This document shows positions 31,674-38,682 of a DNA stretch of 64,000 nt, one piece after another. The stretch spans positions 12,889 to 76,888 of the forward strand of contig CAWGNT010000011.1 in NCBI GenBank assembly GCA_963824085.1, given 5' to 3'. The notes below the pieces were generated by a model that worked only from the letters and a program-made list of their open reading frames with translations, had not been told where the DNA came from and searched no databases. Position numbers and translations under genes: made by a program. The DNA is from JARRNE01 sp963824085 (GTDB lineage Bacteria; Pseudomonadota; Gammaproteobacteria; Chromatiales; Chromatiaceae). The stretch's first letter is position 1. Each line of letters begins with the position of its first letter.

Positions 31674-33116
31674 ATGTTGCGCCGTTTGAAGGGTCTCTTG
31701 ACAACTATCGGGATAGGCTCTCGCCTTCCCGGTGGTACGTCGTTATGGCCCTCAAGTTGGTTAGCCGGCGCGGGAGTTGACCCGCGCCGTGATGCTCGAA
31801 TGCCGACTCCGGCCGAATCGTTTGGGCTATCGTCGGTTAATGGCGCGGTTGGAATTATTGCCGGTGCACTCGCATCGGCGGAGTGGACATTATCAGAGGA
31901 ACTACCGCGGGGCGGACTGCGTAAGATAACTGATGGTGATGTTGCGCGTTGTTTATCTGATTTAATCTTTGAATGCAAAGAGGCATTGTGCATTGACGCG
32001 ATTCTCTCTGGAAATGCATACGCCGTTGTACGGCGAAACGACAGAGGGGGTGCATTTCGTTTGGAATGGATGCCAAGCTGGAGAGTATCCGTCAGAGTTC
32101 CAGATAACGGCGGTCCGCATTCTTATCTGATTGGTTCGGATGTTTCAGTCGGTGAACCGGAAGAATCGTTGCGGAGTCGCGACGTTTGTCACATCAGATT
32201 CCGCATATCCGGCAGGCATAGGCTATTAGGCGTTTCGCCGCTTGTATCAGCCGCGCCTTCGTTGGGGCTGGTGATTGCTATTCGGCGCGCGGGATCTTCG
32301 CTATTCCGCAATCTCACATTACATTCCGCAATCCTTCGCCATCTTAAGCGATTAAACGACGCACAGGTTCAGAACATAAAGATTGCATTCGAGCGAGCAA
32401 TTAGTGTGCGCGATGACGAACTCGGTGCCCCAATTGTGTTACAAGAGGGCATGGAGATTGATCAAATCGACTTTGGCAAAGCTATTGATTGGCAGCTTGC
32501 GGAACTGAGTCGATTAGGTGTTGCAGAAGTAAGTCGGTTGCTTGGTGTACCTGTCTCTTTGCTTGGTGAACCCGGTTCCGTTAGTTATTCCAGCTCGGTT
32601 GAATTGTCGCGCCAATTTACACGCATGACTCTATCGCCTTGGGCGGCACGGATGAGTTCGGCATTGGCGAACACGCTATTGAGCCGCGACGAACGATTGT
32701 CAGGAAGGTTTATCAGCGTTGATCTTTCTCCGCTGACACGCGGTGAAGGGCAAGAATTAGGCGAATTGACAAGCAAGCTTGCGAATAGCGGTATTGCGAG
32801 TCCGAACGAATTGAGATCCTGGCTTAATCTAAGTCCTGTCGCTGGCGGTGATGAACTCCGCGCCCCCGTTAATACGTATCCGCTCGGCAATTGGCTGTCG
32901 TATGAACCGCCGGTGATAAATCCGGCAGCAACGGATAATACCGCACAGCAAGGGAAAGAGCTTGAGGAATTGATCCACAAAGCGATCGATGATGTCATCG
33001 CGGAACGGCTGCCGCCCCCAACGGCGGATGCCCCGGAGGATCCCGTGGTTGTAGACGATCCGCCTGCTTCGCTGTTGATCGACTCCGCGGGCCGACCGCT
33101 TGAGTGGGGCCAGTGA
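31674..33116 (+). CDS. HK97-family phage portal protein
   Basis: 480 residues, six bases after the capsid stop. Portal features: N-terminal stem with SSVNGAVGIIAGALASAEWT, LIFECKEALCIDAILSGNAY and AVVRRNDRGG, then GVSPLVSAAPSLGL, the long helix LNDAQVQNIKIAFERAI, QIDFGKAIDWQLAELSRLGV, EVSRLLGVPVSLLGEPGSVS then YSSSVELSRQFTRMTL, and GIASPNELRSWLNLSPV near the end. The C-terminus adds an Asp/Pro-rich tail. It forms the dodecameric DNA-entry ring of the head. The gene order protease-capsid-portal is the reverse of the common portal-protease-capsid order. Confidence 0.92.
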   Translation: MLRRLKGLLTTIGIGSRLPGGTSLWPSSWLAGAGVDPRRDARMPTPAESFGLSSVNGAVGIIAGALASAEWTLSEELPRGGLRKITDGDVARCLSDLIFECKEALCIDAILSGNAYAVVRRNDRGGAFRLEWMPSWRVSVRVPDNGGPHSYLIGSDVSVGEPEESLRSRDVCHIRFRISGRHRLLGVSPLVSAAPSLGLVIAIRRAGSSLFRNLTLHSAILRHLKRLNDAQVQNIKIAFERAISVRDDELGAPIVLQEGMEIDQIDFGKAIDWQLAELSRLGVAEVSRLLGVPVSLLGEPGSVSYSSSVELSRQFTRMTLSPWAARMSSALANTLLSRDERLSGRFISVDLSPLTRGEGQELGELTSKLANSGIASPNELRSWLNLSPVAGGDELRAPVNTYPLGNWLSYEPPVINPAATDNTAQQGKELEELIHKAIDDVIAERLPPPTADAPEDPVVVDDPPASLLIDSAGRPLEWGQ

Positions 33117-33523
33117 GAGATCGCGGCTTTTTCTGCGGGCTTGACGATCCCGGTCCGTATGACGGTGACGGCATCCAAGGCGCCGACGTGCTCTTGTACG
33201 ACCTGACCCCGCCGCCTCGCGACGGCGGTGCCCCGGGGCTCGGGATCTGCGTAACGGACCTGGAGAAACTGAGCCCCATGGCTTACGACCTGGAGCCGGG
33301 CGAGGCCGCGGAGTTGGCTACCTGGTTGATCTCGAACCTCATCTTGTCCTCTGCAACCGAAGACGCCCGAGAGGAGGTCGTGGAGCGTGCGCACACGGTG
33401 CTCTCGATGATTTGGGACGCCCTACCGGATGAAGCGCGGACTGCGGAAGGTGCTGCGGGGATTCTTCGACTGGCACTGTTGAAGCGGACTAAAGGCCGAA
33501 GGACGTGGAAGACGAGGGACTAA
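33113..33523 (+). CDS. Unknown protein, coupled to the portal gene
   Basis: 136 residues from a GTG that overlaps the portal stop (GTGA), so it is probably co-translated. It begins VRDRGFFCGLDDPGPYDGDG and contains DVLLYDLTPPPRDGGAPGLG and a helical second half (EPGEAAELATWLISNLILSS...EVVERAHTVLSMIWDALPDE) with a basic end. No family recognised. Codon use and GC content are higher than in the portal gene, so it may belong to the host element rather than to the head cassette. A head-completion role is only a guess from position. Confidence 0.55.
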   Translation: MRDRGFFCGLDDPGPYDGDGIQGADVLLYDLTPPPRDGGAPGLGICVTDLEKLSPMAYDLEPGEAAELATWLISNLILSSATEDAREEVVERAHTVLSMIWDALPDEARTAEGAAGILRLALLKRTKGRRTWKTRD

Positions 33524-33735
33524 CCGAGCACGAGGTCGCCACGATACTGGGCGTGTCGCTCAGCAGTCTACGCCGTGCTCGGTATGACGAGACGGCAACC
33601 CTGCGCAAGATCCCCTTACCGCTGCCCTCCACGGAGCGCAGGGTCAGGTATGATCCGTGCGAGGTTGCACAGGCTCTCATGTTGCGCGGCAACAGACCAG
33701 GCAGGCTTCCCCCAGGTCGTCACCGTGAGCACTGA
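33505..33735 (+). CDS. Small helix-turn-helix protein (excisionase-like)
   Basis: 76 residues from a GTG overlapping the previous gene. It reads LTEHEVATILGVSLSSLRRA and then RYDETATLRKIPLPLPSTER-RVRYDP-EVAQAL, the layout of an AlpA/excisionase-type HTH_17 domain: helix-turn-helix, wing, and a Y-D-P-x-D/E-V anchor. Such proteins act as recombination directionality factors or regulators in mobile elements. The C-terminus (GNRPGRLPPGRHREH) is Arg/Pro-rich. Confidence 0.65.
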   Translation: MEDEGLTEHEVATILGVSLSSLRRARYDETATLRKIPLPLPSTERRVRYDPCEVAQALMLRGNRPGRLPPGRHREH

Positions 33736-33922
33736 GCAAGTGTGCCCCTTCCCACCGCAACGCCCGCAACGGCTGGACCCACGGGTGCGTACCGGAGCGG
33801 ACACGGTTCTCCTAGAAGCCGAGCAGTCTTCTAAGCGGTTCGGGTGCACCTTGACCGAAGCCATCCTCGCTCGCGTGGTGCACGAGCTTCGTTCGATAGA
33901 TTCCGCCCTGTCCAACCACTAG
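33725..33922 (+). CDS. Small unknown protein, coupled
   Basis: 65 residues from GTG (33725), overlapping the end of the HTH gene by 11 bases. It contains RVRTGADTVLLEAEQSSKRF and GCTLTEAILARVVHELRSI, a helical pattern similar to small ribbon-helix-helix or toxin-antidote proteins but not assignable. Third gene of a tightly overlapping trio after the portal gene. Confidence 0.45.
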   Translation: MSTEQVCPFPPQRPQRLDPRVRTGADTVLLEAEQSSKRFGCTLTEAILARVVHELRSIDSALSNH

Positions 33923-34286
33923 ACCCCCCTCCTGCTAGACCCGTCGGCAACCCTGCGCGTGGTGGTCATGGGCGCCGCCTGTTGGCCCCGCCTTGCTTGC
34001 ACACCATGACGCCTATCGATCGATAGGGGAGACGCGTGACAGGCAAGCCGTGCCTGATTGGCCCGTCCTATGACAACCACGCGGCGAGGTCCTGAGAGGC
34101 CCTGGAACGGTGCGGGGTAGGGGGACGTACCTTGGATCCCCCGATGCTCGGGAACGGCAGGGGGCGGCAGCGAGCGGTCAGGTTGGGCAGATCCGCAGGC
34201 AAAGAAAGGCCGCGTTCCCAGGCAGGCGGAAGACGCGGCCTTGCGCGGCCCACTTTGTCCGCGTAGCGTTCTCGGCTGACCCTTGA
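33923..34286. other. Non-coding stretch with palindrome and terminator
   Basis: Contains the perfect 16-bp palindrome CCTATCGATCGATAGG (34012-34027) and the terminator of the minus-strand toxin-antitoxin operon. No gene seen. Confidence 0.5.
34200..34240 (-). terminator. Terminator of the toxin-antitoxin operon
   Basis: 8-bp stem GGCCGCGT/ACGCGGCC (34208-34215 and 34233-34240), followed on the minus strand by TTTCTTTGCC; 46 bases beyond the antitoxin stop. Confidence 0.7.
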
Positions 34287-34649
34287 CTACCCGTGAGTCC
34301 CTGACCGAGGTGCGACGTCGTCGTCTACAGGCGAAACTTCTTCTCGCTGCTTCGCCTTTTGCGCGGCGGCTTCCATCAAAAGCCGCTTCTTCTCAGAGTC
34401 GGCGAAGCGCGTAAGTATCTGCCGCATGAGCGGTTGATAGCCCATGCCGTTAACCTCAGCAATCGCTTTGAAGTCGTCGATGAGGGACTTCGGAAGCCGG
34501 ATTGAGATTGGATGCAGATCAAGCGCTCTGTCGATCGCCGCATCTTCCTCGGGCGTTACATCGTGGACTTCGGCAAAAGCTGGATCGGCGCCGAGCTGGC
34601 GGTTGTCCCACGCATCCTCGGTGCCAGGAATTCTTTCGTTCGTGGCCAT
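34287..34649 (-). CDS. BrnA/CopG-like antitoxin
   Basis: 120 residues from MATNERIPGTEDAWDNRQLG with GGAGAAGGTTGCC upstream; an alternative GTG at 34676 overlaps the toxin stop and would add nine residues. An acidic N-terminal half (VHDVTPEEDAAIDRALDLHP) is followed by the ribbon-helix-helix part ISIRLPKSLIDDFKAIAEVN then GMGYQPLMRQIL, typical of BrnA/CopG-type antitoxins. It would bind the toxin and autorepress the operon. Toxin-first gene order fits BrnTA-like systems. Confidence 0.82.
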   Translation of the reverse strand: MATNERIPGTEDAWDNRQLGADPAFAEVHDVTPEEDAAIDRALDLHPISIRLPKSLIDDFKAIAEVNGMGYQPLMRQILTRFADSEKKRLLMEAAAQKAKQREEVSPVDDDVAPRSGTHG

Positions 34650-34672
34650 GGCAACCTTCTCCTGTTCCTGTG

Positions 34673-34960
34673 TCACTTGCTGAGCTCGCGGTACATGCGT
34701 CGCTCAATCTCGTTTGGACCGTAGGCCGTCTTGATGATCACGTCCTCGCCTTTCGGGACGAAAACTACCTTCAGCTTTCGGCCGAGATTTGTCTCAGCGA
34801 TAAACCATCGCGTCGGCGGCTGTGTGCGGTGTTCCTCTCGCGTGTCGATCAAGGTCTTCCGGCCGCGGTTGGTGAAGCATTGGGAGATTTCCTCCTCTGT
34901 AACCGGTGGATTTTTTTTTGCGAGCTTCTCGCGCACTCTCGGCGAAATCGATAGAGCCAT
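34673..34960 (-). CDS. Small toxin of a type II system (often misannotated as ADP-ribosyl-dinitrogen reductase hydrolase)
   Basis: 95 residues. MALSISPRVREKLAKKNPPV, EEEISQCFTNRGRKTLIDTR, PPTRWFIAETNLGRKLKVVF and KTAYGPNEIERRMY match a widespread small family that is found with CopG/BrnA-like antitoxins and carries a BrnT/RelE-like beta-sheet with conserved Trp-Phe-Ile-Ala-Glu-Thr-Asn. The dinitrogenase name seen in databases has no experimental basis that I know of. The stop overlaps the possible GTG start of the antitoxin. Predicted to be a translation-inhibiting toxin. Confidence 0.78.
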   Translation of the reverse strand: MALSISPRVREKLAKKNPPVTEEEISQCFTNRGRKTLIDTREEHRTQPPTRWFIAETNLGRKLKVVFVPKGEDVIIKTAYGPNEIERRMYRELSK

Positions 34961-35178
34961 ATTTCAAGCCGTCTGTATTGCTAAAAACTGTATATACAAA
35001 CTTCGGACAATGCAAGACCGATCCCGTGATGATTTTCCACTTTTGGCTCCGCAGACGTGGGAATCTCTGCCTATCAAAGGATAGCAAGGGAAGACAAAAC
35101 GCGGCAACGAACGCGGCAATGGGAGGTGGCAACAAAAAAGGGCCTACCGCGTGGTTGCGTGTAAGCCCTTGTTTTATT
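34961..35178. other. Upstream region of the toxin gene to the att site
   Basis: No gene. The AT-rich stretch ATATTTCAAGCCGTCTGTAT with TATATACAAAC (34960-35000) probably holds the toxin-antitoxin promoter. AAGGGC...GCCCTT (35140-35170) can form a hairpin. Confidence 0.45.
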
Positions 35179-35227
35179 TGGCGCGCCCGGAGAGATTCGA
35201 ACTCCCGACCCCCTGGTTCGTAGCCAA
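35179..35227 (-). other. 3' half of a tRNA-Arg(ACG) gene: attachment site of the ICE
   Basis: On the minus strand the sequence runs TTGGCTACGAACCAGG (anticodon arm, loop CTACGAA, anticodon ACG), GGGTCGGGAGTTCGAATCTC (variable region and T arm) and CGGGCGCGCCA (acceptor strand, discriminator, CCA). The matching 5' half (GCGCCCG, D arm) is absent upstream. Such a 3' fragment is the direct repeat left by a tyrosine recombinase at the end of an element that uses the tRNA as attB. Its orientation places the element at higher coordinates. The intact tRNA-Arg should lie at the far end, outside the window. Confidence 0.78.
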
Positions 35228-35295
35228 TAACCCTTCGCATCGATCTAATCAAATCAACCGGTTAGTGCACCCGGCCCCGCGCTAATTGGCCCCCA

Positions 35296-35346
35296 CGTGA
35301 CAGATCCAACCCTGGCGTGACGGGAGCGCGTCACGTTTGAGTCACG
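35296..35346. repeat. Four CGTGAC/GTCACG boxes next to the att site
   Basis: CGTGAC at 35296 and 35316, the inverse GTCACG at 35330 and 35341. Their place, 70-120 bases inside the element from the tRNA fragment, suits arm-type sites of a tyrosine integrase or excisionase sites. Confidence 0.45.
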
Positions 35347-35699
35347 TTCGCCTCGGTGGAGGTGCAGGGGGAGACGCATGCGAGTACTGGCATTGGTTCC
35401 ATCGCTGGGTCAGTGCGTGGTCCGGGTAGCGCCGGCATCCGATACGCCATGTTCCAGTTGGTGCAGTCCAGACGCTCGCCGTACCTGCAGTAACGCCCAT
35501 TCCCCCCCCATGCGCACGGGCGGCCGACTTGCCGTTTGGGGATGCCTCCTCGGCGTCGGGAACAGGCCAACTGCCGCCTTATGGGCGACGAGGCGTGCGG
35601 AGGCGCGTAACCGCCCGATGCGAGGTCAAGCACGTCTTTGCCTGTCTGTCGCGCACCGGTCCGTCACAGTTTCTGTCCAGGACTCAGCAGGAGGCCACG
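35347..35699. other. Leader region of the ICE, no certain gene
   Basis: A minus-strand frame (35331-35633) includes RYCRYGERLDCTNWNMAYR and could be a gene remnant, but it has no binding site and no recognised family. On the plus strand the region is the leader of the XRE gene. Confidence 0.35.
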
Positions 35700-35918
35700 A
35701 TGACAACCGCCGTTGGTCACAACATCCGCCGTATCCGCAAGGACCTCGGATACTCTCAAACCACGCTCGCGGAGCTGGCGCGCACCTCGCAGTCCTGGAT
35801 TTGCCGAATCGAGAGCGGCAACGAGAATCCAACGCTCGCAAGCGTGACACGCATCGCCCGCGCCTTGCGGGTGGATGTCGCTGACCTTTTGCGTGCACCC
35901 GCTGATCAGGCCGCCTGA
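35700..35918 (+). CDS. XRE-family transcriptional regulator
   Basis: 72 residues, almost only a Cro/C1-type helix-turn-helix: VGHNIRRIRKDLGYSQTTLA, ELARTSQSWICRIESGNENP and TLASVTRIARALRVDVADLL. Start fixed by AGCAGGAGGCCACG before the ATG; a longer frame upstream is not protein-like. It is the first gene inside the att end and overlaps closely with the next one (two bases between stop and start), so it probably controls the small replication-type operon that follows. Confidence 0.85.
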   Translation: MTTAVGHNIRRIRKDLGYSQTTLAELARTSQSWICRIESGNENPTLASVTRIARALRVDVADLLRAPADQAA

Positions 35919-35919
35919 G

Positions 35920-36912
35920 ATGAGTTGCGATGCGCGGGACTGGGCGTGGTCGTTGTCAGACTTGGCGCCATCGAGCCGGTTGCTGCTTCTGGCGCTCGCC
36001 GAGCACGTTCACGACGGCGTGACCTGTTTCCCGGGACAGGCCCGGCTGGCGGCAATGTGCGGCGTCTCGGATCGTCAGGTGCGCAATCTCCTGCGGGAGC
36101 TACAGGGCAGGGGTCTGATCGTGGTCGAGCACCGGCCCGGTCAGGGGGGCGGGCGCAAACCCAATGTCTATCGTTTGGAGATGGGCATCCGGCAGCCCGT
36201 TTCCGTGTGCCATGAACAGCAACCGGAAACCGACTTGCGGAACGCCATTTCCGGATACCCGGGGGCAACCGGAAGTCCAGCGCAGGGCAACCGGAATCTC
36301 CCTTCCGCATGGCCGGGGGGGCAACCGGAGCTCCACTTGCGGAAACCCGTTTCCGCGTGCCCCGAGGCAACCGGAAATACGGCGCAGGGCAAGCGGAGCT
36401 CCGTTTCCGCCGAACCGGAAGAAAGAACCGTAAGAAATACCCCCCCTAACCCCCCCACAGGGGGGACTGTCACCCCGTGGCATGACGATGCTGAATCTGC
36501 GACGCGAACCGCTCGCGAGACGCGGTTACCGGCTGTAGCCGCCATCGGCGCGACGCCGCCGGGGCCGCCACCGTCGGCTGACACGGCGTCTGAGGACGGG
36601 GACCAGCGCCATGGGGAAGGCGAGCGTGCTCCAGCGTCAGCAACGCCCGCGGTCCAACCGCGGAACGTGGTAACGCTTGAACGCTCGGCGGCGCGCGATG
36701 GGAGTGATTCGTGCGCCGCCGAGGCGCGGCGTGGCACGGGTCCGCCGATCGGTCGCCAAGGCTCCGAGGGGCGCACCCACACACGACGAGGAAAGCGCAA
36801 TGGAGAGGATCTTCGACTTGCCGAAAAAGACTACACGCTCGGGGCCACCCGGGACGAGGACCTTCCGGACTGGGCGAGCCGATGGCGAGAGCGCGCTGAT
36901 GTCGCTGAGTGA
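35920..36912 (+). CDS. Helix-turn-helix replication-type protein with repetitive linker
   Basis: 330 residues. Residues 1-85 (SSRLLLLALAEHVHDGVTCF, GQARLAAMCGVSDRQVRNLL, RELQGRGLIVV) form a winged helix of the DnaT/DnaD/RepA-like HTH_36 type. Next is a region of repeated units (residues 95-170) with CHEQQPETDLRN, GYPGATGSPAQGNRNL, AWPGGQPELHLRKPVSA and CPEATGNTAQGKRSSVSA, then a long low-complexity Pro/Ala/Arg part and an acidic end (DEDLPDWASRWRERADVAE). It is followed by an overlapping DnaC-like gene, so it probably acts with it in loading a helicase. The ATG at 35920 is chosen because it overlaps the previous gene closely and begins the folded domain. Confidence 0.75.
   Translation: MSCDARDWAWSLSDLAPSSRLLLLALAEHVHDGVTCFPGQARLAAMCGVSDRQVRNLLRELQGRGLIVVEHRPGQGGGRKPNVYRLEMGIRQPVSVCHEQQPETDLRNAISGYPGATGSPAQGNRNLPSAWPGGQPELHLRKPVSACPEATGNTAQGKRSSVSAEPEERTVRNTPPNPPTGGTVTPWHDDAESATRTARETRLPAVAAIGATPPGPPPSADTASEDGDQRHGEGERAPASATPAVQPRNVVTLERSAARDGSDSCAAEARRGTGPPIGRQGSEGRTHTRRGKRNGEDLRLAEKDYTLGATRDEDLPDWASRWRERADVAE
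36220..36410. repeat. About 2.5 imperfect ~110-bp repeats with CAACCGGA units inside the HTH gene
   Basis: The units contain GGGGCAACCGGA, GCGCAGGGCAA, and CTTGCGGAA...TTTCCG. They encode the repetitive linker of the protein. CAACCGG-type boxes also fill the oriT candidate region at 51840-52150. Confidence 0.6.
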
Positions 36913-37564
36913 GCTTCAGGCGGTCAGCCGGGCCGCCATCGCCGAGCTCGGTCAGGAGCGCCAGGCCGCGCGCCAAGCGGCCATCGAGCGAGCCGTCGGC
37001 CGCGCCGGCATTCCACGGCGCTTTCGCGATCACAGCTTCGAGGACTACGCGGCGAACGGCGTCGCGCAGCTGCGGGCGCTCAGCCTGGCGCGGGAGTATG
37101 CCGCCAACTTTGCGACGATCCGCGCGCGGGGCAACTGCCTGCTCCTCGTCGGAGGGCCGGGCACCGGCAAGACGCATCTCGCCTGCGCCATCTTGAGCCA
37201 GGTCATCGCCGCTGGCTACTCGGGTCTCTTCCTCACCGTCTCCGAGGGCCTGCGGCTGATCCGCGCGACCTACTCGCCGGGTGCGAGCCAGACCGAGGTC
37301 CAGGTGTTCGAGACGCTCACCAGCCCAGACCTCCTGGTGCTCGACGAGGTGGGGGTTGCCATCGGTAACGAATCCAAGCGCCGGGCCATGCTCTTTGACG
37401 TGCTCAATGCCCGTTACGCGGAGATGCGCCCCACGGTGCTCGTCGGCAACCTCACCGCCCCCGAGATGGAGGCTTACCTGGGGGAGCGCATCATGGAACG
37501 GCTGATGGACCTGGGGTCGATCACGGTGCCCTTCACCTGGCCGAGCCACCGCCGCCGTGGGTGA
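36899..37564 (+). CDS. DnaC-like AAA+ ATPase
   Basis: 221 residues. Helical N-terminus (SLSELQAVSRAAIAELGQER) and GIPRRFRDHSFEDYAANG, the usual DnaC/IstB lead-in; Walker A LLLVGGPGTGKTHLACAI; Walker B LLVLDEVGVAIGNESKRRAM; sensor-type VLVGNLTAPEMEAYLGERIM followed by ERLMD. DnaC proteins load the replicative helicase; in ICEs they support autonomous replication of the excised circle. The ATG at 36899 overlaps the upstream stop by 14 bases. An ATG at 36800 with AGGAAAG upstream is possible but would add residues of shadow-like composition. Confidence 0.85.
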   Translation: MSLSELQAVSRAAIAELGQERQAARQAAIERAVGRAGIPRRFRDHSFEDYAANGVAQLRALSLAREYAANFATIRARGNCLLLVGGPGTGKTHLACAILSQVIAAGYSGLFLTVSEGLRLIRATYSPGASQTEVQVFETLTSPDLLVLDEVGVAIGNESKRRAMLFDVLNARYAEMRPTVLVGNLTAPEMEAYLGERIMERLMDLGSITVPFTWPSHRRRG

Positions 37565-37724
37565 GTGTCTGCGGGACGGCGCCGTGGGGATAGCAGCCGG
37601 CTCACGGCAGGCGGTTGCTGCGTCACAGGCCCGCCGCGGCGGGGAAGGGTGCCCGGAAAGACTGCCCTTTTTCGGCACCTTTCGCAGCGGCGATCTGAGC
37701 GCGCCTGGTGGCACCATCGCCGCC

Positions 37725-38672
37725 ATGCGTGCCCTGGTGCTTGCCCTCCTGTGTTTGCCGCTGGCCGTTCCGCTGCGGGCGGGCGCCGCGGGCTTCTACT
37801 TCCGCCAGAAAGAGGGCTGGTTCTGGTATGAGCGTGCGCCCGAGCTGCAAACTGCGCCACAACCACCTTCGCCGCTGACGCCCAAGGCGATCGAGCCGGC
37901 GAAGCCGCCCCTGTCCGAGGCGGCTCCGCAAGGTCAGAGGCCCCTCTCCGCGCAGTGGCTGCGCGAGCACCTGGGAGGCTATCGGGACGCCGCCATCGAC
38001 GACCCGAGCCCGCAGAACGTGGCGCTCTACCTCTACCTGCAGCGGGTCGCGCTCGACAAGTCGAGCCGCTTCGCCGCCGCCACCCAGCGCGCCGTGCAGC
38101 GCGATCCCTTCCTCGATGAGCTGACCCAGCGCCCAACCGCCACCTTCGCCGCCAACCTAGTGAACCGGGAGACGGGCGATCGCCGTGATATGGTGCTCGC
38201 CGGGATTGCCAAGCAGGCGGGCGTGCTCTTCGTCTTTCGCTCCGACTGCCCCTACTGCGAGGCCCAGGCGCCGCTCCTCAAGATCCTCGCTGACCGCTAC
38301 GGGTTCTCGGTGCTTCCGGTGTCCCTGGACGGGGCGCCGCTCCCGGGCGGGGACTTCCCCGAGTACCGGCGCGACAGCGGCCAGGCGGAGGCGCTGGGGG
38401 TGATCTCCACACCCGCTTTGTTCTTGGTGCATCCCCCGGCCGACATCCTGCCCCTGTCCCAGGGACTTCTCTCGCTCGCACAGCTCCAAAACCGTCTCCT
38501 GGTTGCCGCGTCCGATGCCGGGTGGATCAGCGAACGTGCGTACGTGCGGGCACGGCCGGTGACCGCCGACCTCACCCTCGATCCGCGGGCGCTGCCTGCG
38601 CAGCTCCCGGAAGACCCGGCGGAGCTTCTCGCGGTGCTCAAGACACTTGCCCGCGCGAGTGCCGCGGACTGA
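37725..38672 (+). CDS. traF: Conjugal transfer protein TraF (thioredoxin-like)
   Basis: 315 residues with a signal peptide (MRALVLALLCLPLAVPLRAG). The N-terminal GFYFRQKEGWFWYERAPE typical of F-type TraF is followed by a Pro-rich linker and a thioredoxin fold with the Cys175-Pro-Tyr-Cys178 site (LFVFRSDCPYCEAQAPLLKI) and a cis-Pro loop (GVISTPALFLVHPP). It acts in the periplasm in pilus assembly, probably helping disulfide formation in other transfer proteins. traH follows after ten bases. The ATG at 37725 begins the signal peptide; the frame upstream is not protein-like. Confidence 0.92.
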   Translation: MRALVLALLCLPLAVPLRAGAAGFYFRQKEGWFWYERAPELQTAPQPPSPLTPKAIEPAKPPLSEAAPQGQRPLSAQWLREHLGGYRDAAIDDPSPQNVALYLYLQRVALDKSSRFAAATQRAVQRDPFLDELTQRPTATFAANLVNRETGDRRDMVLAGIAKQAGVLFVFRSDCPYCEAQAPLLKILADRYGFSVLPVSLDGAPLPGGDFPEYRRDSGQAEALGVISTPALFLVHPPADILPLSQGLLSLAQLQNRLLVAASDAGWISERAYVRARPVTADLTLDPRALPAQLPEDPAELLAVLKTLARASAAD

Positions 38673-38682
38673 CGAGACCGCC

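Noticed and set aside
34673..34960. Nitrogen-fixation control enzyme (ADP-ribosyl-dinitrogen reductase hydrolase)
   Set aside because: That name is a database carry-over; size, motifs and the CopG-type neighbour point to a toxin-antitoxin toxin.
35331..35633. Possible 100-residue gene on the minus strand near the att site
   Set aside because: One short segment looks protein-like, but no start signal, no family and Arg/Pro-rich shadow sequence for the rest.
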